Origin: Myxococcales bacterium
Lineage (GTDB): Bacteria > Myxococcota_A > Polyangia > Polyangiales > Polyangiaceae
NCBI GenBank assembly: GCA_025359105.1
Contig: JANYHK010000040.1
Span: 1 to 60,052, forward strand
Direction of reading: 5' to 3'
DNA length: 60,052 nt
Shown: one piece after another, positions 53,420-60,052 of the stretch
Position numbering within the stretch: position 1 is the first letter of the stretch
Layout of the letters: every line of letters starts with the position of its first letter
Position numbers and translations under genes: made by a program
Notes under the pieces: generated by a model
The model's database searches: none
Seen by the model: only the letters and a program-made list of their open reading frames with translations
What the model was told of the DNA's origin: nothing

Positions 53420-55621
53420 TCAACCGTCCCGTGCAGCGGAGCCTTCCTGAAGACGCGCCACGAGCCGGGTGCGGCGCTCGTCGCGCCGGTCGGCAGCGAG
53501 CGCGAGCTTGACGGCGCGAGGGTCGGCGACGAGGACCACGAGCCGTTTGCCGCGGGTCACGGCCGTGTAAAGAAGATTCTTGGACAGCATGACGAAGTGG
53601 GTGGTGAGCAGCGGAACGACGACGGCGGGATACTCGCTCCCCTGCGATTTGTGCACGCTGATGGCGTACGCAAGGACGAGCTCGTCGAGCGTCGCGCCGT
53701 CGTATGGGACCTCGCGCCCCTCGTCGAAACGGACGACCAGGGATTGCTCTTCCGCGTCGATGCTCGCGACGATGCCTACGTCGCCGTTGGTGACGTTGCG
53801 ATCGTAGTCGTTCTTGAGCTGCATCACCTTGTCGCCCACGCGAAACGTGCGCGTGCCGCGGACGAGGGCAGGGCCGGTCGGGTTCAGCGCGGCCTGGAGC
53901 GCCTCATTCAGGGCGATCGACCCCGCCGGGCCGCGGTGCATCGGCGTCAGGACCTGCACGTCCTTCACGGGATCGAGGCCGAAGCGCCGGGGAATGCGCG
54001 TCGTCACGAGCTCGAGGATCGTCTTGTTCGCGAGCTCGGGATCGCGCCGATCGATGACGAAGAAATCGCTGTCGGCGCCGGCCTCCGGGACGAGCGGCGG
54101 CTCTCCCGCGTTGATCCGGTGGGCGTTCTCGACGATGCGCGAGCCCTGCCCCTGCCGGAAGATGCGCGTCAGGCGCACGAAGGGCACGACCCCCGACGTG
54201 ATCGCGTCGCGGAGGACGGCGCCAGGCCCGACGCTCGCGAGCTGATCGACGTCGCCGACGAGGACGAGGCGCGTCCCCGGCGCGACGGCCTGGAGGAGCG
54301 CGTCCCCCATCAAGACGTCGACCATCGAGGTCTCGTCCACGACGACGGCGCCCGCGTCGAGCGGCCGCCGGGCGTCGCGCTTCCACTTCGCGGTCTTGGG
54401 CTCGAACTCGAGGAGCCGGTGCAGCGTCTGCGCCTCCCTCCCCGTCGCCTCCTGCATTCGCTTGGCGGCTCGCCCGGTCGGCGCGGCGAGGCGCACGATC
54501 AACCCCGCGCGATCGAAGACCGCCAGGATCGCGCGGACGATCGTAGTCTTTCCGACGCCAGGGCCGCCCGTGACGACGAGGAGCGGCGCGCGCGCGGCCA
54601 TCTCCACCGCGCTCCGCTGCTCGGGGGCGAGGTGCACGCCGGCGCGCTCCTCGAACGCGACGATGGCCTCCGCGGCCCCCGGGAGCGGGGTCGCCTGCGC
54701 GCGCGCGACCTCGAGGAGCCGCGCGCCGAGGCGCGATTCGGCAGCGTGGAGCGGCGACGGGAACAAGATACGTGCATCGTGCACATTTTCGGCGATGACG
54801 TGGCGACTGGCGACGAGCGCCTCCACGGCGCGCTCGAGCTCGTCCTTCGACGTGAACGGGTCGACCTCGAGCAGCGCGGCGGCGCGCGACCCGACGTCCT
54901 CCTGCTCGGCGTACGAGTGCCCGGCTTCGGTGGCGTCGCGGAGCACCTGGAGGACACCCGCTTGCATGCGCGCGGGCGAGTCCTTCGCGACGCCGAGCTC
55001 CTGGGCGAGCCGGTCGGCGGTGTGGAAGCCGATGCCCCACACGTCGATCGCGAGGCGGTACGGATCGCGCGACACGACGTTCACCGCGTCGGGGCCGTAC
55101 CGCTTGTAGATGCGCGCCGCGAGCGCCACGCTGGCGCCGTGTGCCTGCAGGAACACCATCACGTCCCGCAGCGCGCGCTGCTCCTTCCACGCCTCGCCGA
55201 TGGCGCGCGCGCGCTTGCCGCCGAGCCCTTCGACCTCGGCCAGGCGCTCCGGCGCTTCGTCGAGCACCTTGAGGGCGTCGAGCCCGAACGCGGCGACGAT
55301 CCGCGAGGCGAACCCCTGCCCGATCCCCTTGATGAGCCCGGAGCCCAGGTACCGCTCGAGGCCGACGAGCGTGTTGGGCGACAGCTCGGTGACGCCCTCG
55401 GCGCGCAGCTGGTCGCCCCACTTGGCGTCCTTGACCATCGTGCCGCGCACCCGCACGCGCATCCCTGGCCGCACCGCCTGGAAAGCCCCGACGACGGCGA
55501 GCCTCTCGCTCCGCCCCTCGACCGCTAGCTTCATCACCCGGAAGCCGGTCTCGACGTTCTCGAAGGTGATCCGCTCGATCTCCCCCTCGATGACGATGCT
55601 ACCTTCGCTCACCCCGGTCAT
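53420..55621 (-). CDS. recD2: RecD2-type ATP-dependent DNA helicase
   Basis: A 733-residue SF1B helicase of the RecD2 group. An N-terminal OB-like domain is followed by helix-hairpin-helix repeats (GIGQGFASRIV, EGLGGKRARAIGEAWKE). Motif I is GGPGVGKTT, motif II VDETSM, and motif III has GDVDQLASVGPGAVL. The C-terminal SH3-like insert is GDKVMQLKNDYDRNV and motif VI ends SKNLLYTAVTRGK. It is a 5'-3' helicase without RecBC. Its ATG (55621-55619) shares two bases with the divergent marC start. Confidence 0.93.
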   Translation of the reverse strand: MTGVSEGSIVIEGEIERITFENVETGFRVMKLAVEGRSERLAVVGAFQAVRPGMRVRVRGTMVKDAKWGDQLRAEGVTELSPNTLVGLERYLGSGLIKGIGQGFASRIVAAFGLDALKVLDEAPERLAEVEGLGGKRARAIGEAWKEQRALRDVMVFLQAHGASVALAARIYKRYGPDAVNVVSRDPYRLAIDVWGIGFHTADRLAQELGVAKDSPARMQAGVLQVLRDATEAGHSYAEQEDVGSRAAALLEVDPFTSKDELERAVEALVASRHVIAENVHDARILFPSPLHAAESRLGARLLEVARAQATPLPGAAEAIVAFEERAGVHLAPEQRSAVEMAARAPLLVVTGGPGVGKTTIVRAILAVFDRAGLIVRLAAPTGRAAKRMQEATGREAQTLHRLLEFEPKTAKWKRDARRPLDAGAVVVDETSMVDVLMGDALLQAVAPGTRLVLVGDVDQLASVGPGAVLRDAITSGVVPFVRLTRIFRQGQGSRIVENAHRINAGEPPLVPEAGADSDFFVIDRRDPELANKTILELVTTRIPRRFGLDPVKDVQVLTPMHRGPAGSIALNEALQAALNPTGPALVRGTRTFRVGDKVMQLKNDYDRNVTNGDVGIVASIDAEEQSLVVRFDEGREVPYDGATLDELVLAYAISVHKSQGSEYPAVVVPLLTTHFVMLSKNLLYTAVTRGKRLVVLVADPRAVKLALAADRRDERRTRLVARLQEGSAARDG

Positions 55622-56258
55622 GGCCTCGTTCTGGACCTATACGCTCGTCTGCTTCGGATCGCTCTTGTCGATCGTCGATCCGTTCGCCGCCGTGCCGATC
55701 TTCCTCGCCCTGGCTGGCGGGCACGACAGGGCGACCCAGCGCGGCTCGGCCCTGCGGGCGGCGCTCACGTGCTTCGTGGTCCTCTCGTCCTTCGCCGCCG
55801 CTGGCGCGGTGATCTTCTCCTTCTTCGGGATCACGATCCCGGCCTTCAAGGTCGCCGGCGGCATTCTGCTCTTCGCGGTGGGCCTGGAGATGATGCGCGC
55901 GCGGCAGTCCGACACCCGCTCGACCCACGAAGAGCGGCACGAAGCGCAGACGAAGGAGGACGTCGGCATCATCCCGCTCGGGCTGCCGCTCCTGTCGGGC
56001 CCCGGCGCGATCGCGACGGTGATGGTGCTCGTCGGCAAGAGTAATTCGTTCGACCAGCGCCTCGGCGTGCACATCGCCATCTTCGCGATCAGCGTCGTGA
56101 CGTTCCTGATCCTGCGCTCGGCGGCGCTCTTCGCGCGCGTCCTCGGCAAGACGGGCATCAACGTGATCGGCCGCATCATGGGGCTCATCCTCGCCGCGTC
56201 GTCGGTCCAGTTCGTGATCGACGGCCTGCGCGAGGCGTTTCCCAAAGTGCTGGGCTAG
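55620..56258 (+). CDS. MarC/UPF0056-family membrane protein
   Basis: A 212-residue integral membrane protein with about six segments. Conserved motifs are VDPFAAVPIFLAL in the first helix pair, KVAGGILLFAVGLEMM, and GIIPLGLPLLSGPGAIATVM before the second half. MarC proteins are of uncertain function despite the name. The ATG at 55620 overlaps the recD2 start on the other strand; a start at 55590 is less likely. Confidence 0.88.
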   Translation: MASFWTYTLVCFGSLLSIVDPFAAVPIFLALAGGHDRATQRGSALRAALTCFVVLSSFAAAGAVIFSFFGITIPAFKVAGGILLFAVGLEMMRARQSDTRSTHEERHEAQTKEDVGIIPLGLPLLSGPGAIATVMVLVGKSNSFDQRLGVHIAIFAISVVTFLILRSAALFARVLGKTGINVIGRIMGLILAASSVQFVIDGLREAFPKVLG

Positions 56259-56263
56259 CTTGG

Positions 56264-57454
56264 CTAGCGCTTCCTCTTCCAGGGCAACGAGAACGACGGG
56301 CGGCTCTTCGCCGCCAGCGGCACTGCCTTCATCGGGACCATCAGGTTGGACGCGACCATCGCCGGGGCCTCGCTCTCGCGCGCCGCCGGGCCGAGGGGGC
56401 CGGGCGGCACGACCGGCGGAGGCGTCACGCCGAGATCGTCACCGGGCTTCGTCAGCATGATCTTCGCGAGCTCGAACTCGAGGGGCTTCGCCATCTGGCG
56501 GCCGAACACCTCGATGTCGGTCGCTGCGTGCACGCTCACGCCAGCCTGCGCGTCGAGCTTCCACGGGGCGCGGCTGGAGGCGCGCTGCGCGTCGAGCTCG
56601 AGGAAGGGCTCCACCGACAACTTCGCGCCGACGGAGTGCTCGAGGAGGAGCACCGCGGTCGGCTGGAGGCTGCACTTGCCGTGCAAGCGCTGCTGCTTGC
56701 CGGTCACCGTCAGGTACGGCCGCGGCGCGAGCTCGAAGTTGGGCGCGCTGTGCTCGAACTTGAAGCGGGACTTCTTTCCGCCCTCGCCGACGAAGCCGTC
56801 CTTCTTGTACTTCGCGGCGAGGTGCACGTCGCCGCGAATTCCGACGCCGGCGGTCGCGTGCATCTGCCCCTGGACCTCGAGCGCGCAGGCGGCGGTGAGG
56901 TCGAAGTGCACGTGCAAGAAGAGAGGACCGGCCACCGGAATGTTCGTCGGCATCACGTTCTTTGCCAGCGCGAACGGCTTGCCACCCACGCTCGTGCCCG
57001 ACCAGTCCGATGCGTCCGCTTTGCTGGTGTCGCCCTTCGCCTGCACGTCGACGTCGACCTGCACGTCCGCGTCGTAGTGACCGACCGCCTCGAGCTCGGC
57101 GCTCAGGATCGAGTAGTGGCCCATCCCCTTTTTCACGTACGTGATGGTGCCGACGATCTTCGCGTCCTTGACGTCGAAGTGGGCCCGAGCGTCGATCTTC
57201 TGGTCGACCTTGAGCCCCTTCTTCGAGAAGCCGTCCTTGAACGACTTGGTGAAGTCGCGATCGATCGCGTCGTTGCGGAGCGCGTACTCCACGCGGACCG
57301 TCTTCGCCTCTTCGGGCGCGCCCTCCGGCGGGGCCTCGCGCGTGACCGTCAGCGCACCGGCCGGCACCTGCTGCGGGTGCGCGCACGCGAGGCTGCCGGC
57401 ACCGAAGACGAGGATGGCGAGCAGGGTCGCGAGGCGCTGAACGAGAGGGGACAT
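56264..57454 (-). CDS. Large beta-rich lipoprotein of unknown function
   Basis: A 396-residue protein with lipobox GAGSLAC. The body is a string of amphipathic beta strands, notably VRVEYALRNDAIDRDFTKS, GHYDADVQVDVDVQAK and GIRGDVHLAAKYKKDGFVG, without a family I recognise. It ends in a basic tail (FSLPWKRKR). A good ribosome-binding site (GAGGTGGGG) and a -10 box lie just upstream. Confidence 0.7.
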   Translation of the reverse strand: MSPLVQRLATLLAILVFGAGSLACAHPQQVPAGALTVTREAPPEGAPEEAKTVRVEYALRNDAIDRDFTKSFKDGFSKKGLKVDQKIDARAHFDVKDAKIVGTITYVKKGMGHYSILSAELEAVGHYDADVQVDVDVQAKGDTSKADASDWSGTSVGGKPFALAKNVMPTNIPVAGPLFLHVHFDLTAACALEVQGQMHATAGVGIRGDVHLAAKYKKDGFVGEGGKKSRFKFEHSAPNFELAPRPYLTVTGKQQRLHGKCSLQPTAVLLLEHSVGAKLSVEPFLELDAQRASSRAPWKLDAQAGVSVHAATDIEVFGRQMAKPLEFELAKIMLTKPGDDLGVTPPPVVPPGPLGPAARESEAPAMVASNLMVPMKAVPLAAKSRPSFSLPWKRKR

Positions 57455-57475
57455 GGCGTCCCCACCTCAGCACAC

Positions 57476-57493
57476 ATTGTACCAATCTTGTAC
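57476..57493 (-). promoter_or_regulatory. Candidate promoter of the beta-rich lipoprotein gene
   Basis: On the minus strand GTACAA occurs twice, 11 bp apart, and the gene-proximal copy forms TACAAT (57481-57476), a good -10 box 22 nt before the ATG. The repeated GTACAA may be a regulator site. The -35 is not convincing. Confidence 0.4.
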
Positions 57494-57672
57494 GGCTGTA
57501 ATTCCGAGGAGTTGGGGGAGATCCTGAAGAGTTTTCAGCGCCTGCGCGGGGAACGAGAGATCCATCGCGAGCCCGCACGACGCGACTTCAGGCGGCCCAC
57601 ACCTCGCGAGCCCGCGCGATCCGTCTCGCGTAGACCTCGCATCCACTGCCGAGGGGCGTGGATCGACTGCCG

Positions 57673-57863
57673 ATGAAGTGCGCTGTGCTCGTGGCTCTTT
57701 TCGCAGGGTGCTCTTCCGGGTCGTCCTCGCCGTCGGAGACTCGATTACGATTCACAACCCGCTCAGCGGCGCCCACATCACGGGCAGCGTCGCCAACGTC
57801 ACCTTTCCCGCGGGCTCCACGCGTCACACCGCGACCGGCTCATTTGCGGCCGAAGCGATGTGA
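57673..57863 (+). pseudogene. Frameshifted remnant of a small lipoprotein
   Basis: In the 438-nt gap, ATG 57673 begins a typical lipoprotein start (MKCAVLVALFAGCSSGSSS). The frame then turns Arg/Pro-rich, while another frame reads GDSITIHNPLSGAHITGSVA then FPAGSTRHTATGSFAAEAM and a stop at 57863, which looks like real coding sequence. One indel near 57735 would join them. The piece is only about 60 residues and may be a fragment. The rest of the gap (57494-57672) shows nothing recognisable. Confidence 0.35.
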
Positions 57864-57892
57864 GCTTGGCGGCGAGGGGGCGCCGGCGCGTT

Positions 57893-58594
57893 CTACTTCG
57901 CCTTCGCCGCCTTCACGTCGAGCTTCACGACGACGCTGTCCTTGATGAGATCGTCGGGCTTGCCCGGGTACCTGAGCCCGAAGTCCTGGCGGTTGATCTG
58001 GAACTCGCTCGTCGCGGTGACGGTGTCGCCCGCGATCGCCACCTTCGCCGGGAAGCTGATCGACTTGGTGATGCCGTGCAGCTCGAGGTTGCCGGTGATC
58101 GTGTGCGTCGCGCCGTTCGGACCGGCGGCCGCCTCGATCTTCGACGACGTGAACGTGATCTTGGTGAACTTCGCGACGTCGAAGAAGTCGGGCGACTTCA
58201 GGTGACTGACGAGTTTGTCCTGATCGGCCACGAGCGACGCCGCGTCGATCTCGATCGAGATCTTCCCGTCTTCGGCCTTGCCGCTCGCCGGGACGTCGAT
58301 CGTGCCGGAGAACTTCTTGAAGGAGCCGTCGTGCTTGCCGGTGATCTTCGCGCCGGTCCACTCGACCTTCGAGTTGTCGTTCGTCACGGCGTACCGTGTC
58401 GCGCCCGCGACGGGCGCCACGTTGCCTTGCGCGTTCGGCGTCGCGGTCGGGGCGCCAGGCGTCCCGGTCGCTCCGGCCGGCGTCGCCGCGGTCACGGTCG
58501 CCTCGGGCGCCGAAGACTTGTTGTCGCAAGCGGCGGCCGCGAGCGCGAGCATGAGGGACATCGACGGGATGACGAGGAGCGATCGGATCTTCAC
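57893..58594 (-). CDS. YceI-family lipoprotein
   Basis: A 233-residue protein. The GTG at 58594 is chosen because GGGAGG stands five nt upstream and the signal peptide with lipobox LAAAAC starts there. After an Ala/Pro/Thr-rich linker the YceI lipocalin-like barrel reads YAVTNDNSKVEWTGAKITG, then FFDVAKFTKITFTSSKIE, GNLELHGITKSISFPAKV and the closing FGLRYPGKPDDLIKDSVVV. These proteins bind polyisoprenoid lipids in the periplasm. A 269-nt gap separates it from groEL. Confidence 0.9.
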   Translation of the reverse strand: MKIRSLLVIPSMSLMLALAAAACDNKSSAPEATVTAATPAGATGTPGAPTATPNAQGNVAPVAGATRYAVTNDNSKVEWTGAKITGKHDGSFKKFSGTIDVPASGKAEDGKISIEIDAASLVADQDKLVSHLKSPDFFDVAKFTKITFTSSKIEAAAGPNGATHTITGNLELHGITKSISFPAKVAIAGDTVTATSEFQINRQDFGLRYPGKPDDLIKDSVVVKLDVKAAKAK

Positions 58595-58785
58595 GGGAAC
58601 CTCCCAAAGGGTGACGGTGTGTTGCTGCGCAGTACAAGAACGGTGCCCACGCCACAACGCCCTGTAACTGCTCACGGATGGCCTCTAAGGACGAGGTTTC
58701 GACCGTGGCATTTTGATGCACATGCCAAGTCATAATGATGTGGGCGCGCGTGGCGCCCACCCGACGCGCCGGCTCATGGAACACA

Positions 58786-58817
58786 AAGGGCCCAGAGGCA
58801 TGTGCCCCGGGGCCCTT
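58786..58817 (-). terminator. Strong hairpin downstream of groEL
   Basis: AAGGGCCC (58810-58817 on the minus strand) pairs with GGGCCCTT (58786-58793), extended inward by CGGGGCA/TGCCTCT; TTTGTGTT follows on the transcript. The shape and position fit an intrinsic terminator for groEL. Confidence 0.6.
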
Positions 58818-58823
58818 CGCGAC

Positions 58824-58853
58824 GCGCTGGCTAGCTAGCTAGCTGGCCAGCGC
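58824..58853. repeat. Near-perfect 30-bp palindrome after groEL
   Basis: GCGCTGGC and GCCAGCGC flank a CTAG-rich self-complementary centre (TAGCTAGCTAGCTG), with one mismatch. On the plus strand CTTTCGTTT follows. It may be a second terminator or an operator-like site. Confidence 0.6.
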
Positions 58854-58863
58854 CTTTCGTTTC

Positions 58864-59919
<1,056 letters not shown>

Positions 59920-60052
59920 GCTTTGGGCCGCCGATCGTGGGCGGCGAGGGCGCGTTCATGGGACGCCGTATGGCCTGGTCACGAGCCGAGCGCGCCACAT
60001 CGTCGCGAAGGCGGACGTGTGTTAGTACGATGACGCGCGATGTTCGAGTATT
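59920..60052. other. End region not homologous to groEL
   Basis: The last 133 bases should carry part of the groEL N-terminus but do not, in any frame. They show no convincing gene. A sequencing or assembly junction at 59919/59920 is possible. Confidence 0.5.

Noticed and set aside
58824-58853. Recombination or attachment site in the CTAG-rich palindrome
   Set aside because: There is no recombinase nearby and the position right after a stop codon fits a transcription-related hairpin better.

Overview
The window is very GC-rich and dominated by long, tightly packed genes, many of them lipoproteins with Asp/Gly/Ser-rich linkers, Cys-rich modules, PEGA, vWA and AgmX-type domains. Together with a TIGR04563-type small protein and freestanding four-helix-bundle genes, this points to a myxobacterium-like member of Myxococcota (Polyangia side). 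That placement is inferred from gene style, not from a marker tree. The left edge cuts a gene inside a hexamer repeat. The right edge holds a groEL lacking its first third. The window may therefore be a whole assembled contig, and its outermost bases should be read with caution.

Layout. 1-6471: a GYF-like protein and a pentameric ligand-gated channel homologue, a GNAT enzyme, a class III adenylate cyclase, and two lipoproteins. 6506-12954: GMC oxidoreductase, tRNA-Arg(UCU), penicillin-acylase-type Ntn hydrolase, a hypothetical protein and a vWA protein. 12970-14316: an unusual cassette of two convergent four-helix-bundle genes, each behind a matching structured leader and flanked by hexamer repeats. 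14319-25511: DUF4097 protein, a gene remnant, gcvPB, lipoproteins, secA and a beta-propeller lipoprotein. 25513-33616: an eight-module Cys-rich lipoprotein, SDR, a GNAT-like protein, a lipoprotein gene broken by a TAG, a propeller lipoprotein and an HtrA protease. 33769-37541: a compact minus-strand cluster (AgmX-like, two small lipoproteins, truA, GNAT) behind rsmD. 37623-44132: a PEGA protein, an ene-reductase/TetR pair with clear operators, dapA-dapB and a GH57 branching enzyme. 44216-52031: a heme-motif lipoprotein, rplU-rpmA, a HAD phosphatase, a Fur-type iron locus (feoA, feoB, an outer-membrane protein, a heme-motif lipoprotein) and a histidine kinase. 52041-60052: polysaccharide deacetylase, membrane protein, recD2, MarC, a lipoprotein, a remnant, a YceI lipoprotein and truncated groEL.

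The most original signal is the 12970-14316 cassette. Both four-helix-bundle genes are preceded by a leader of about 130 nt that folds by eye into the same five-helix architecture (two outer helices, then a three-way junction). Junction spacers are conserved, and several base pairs differ between the copies in a compensatory way. This looks like a functional RNA or a mobile structured element tied to this protein family. Secondary points are two predicted leaderless promoters, a TetR-operator promoter, two Fur-type boxes around feoAB, a FeoB with a changed G4 motif, and several broken genes.
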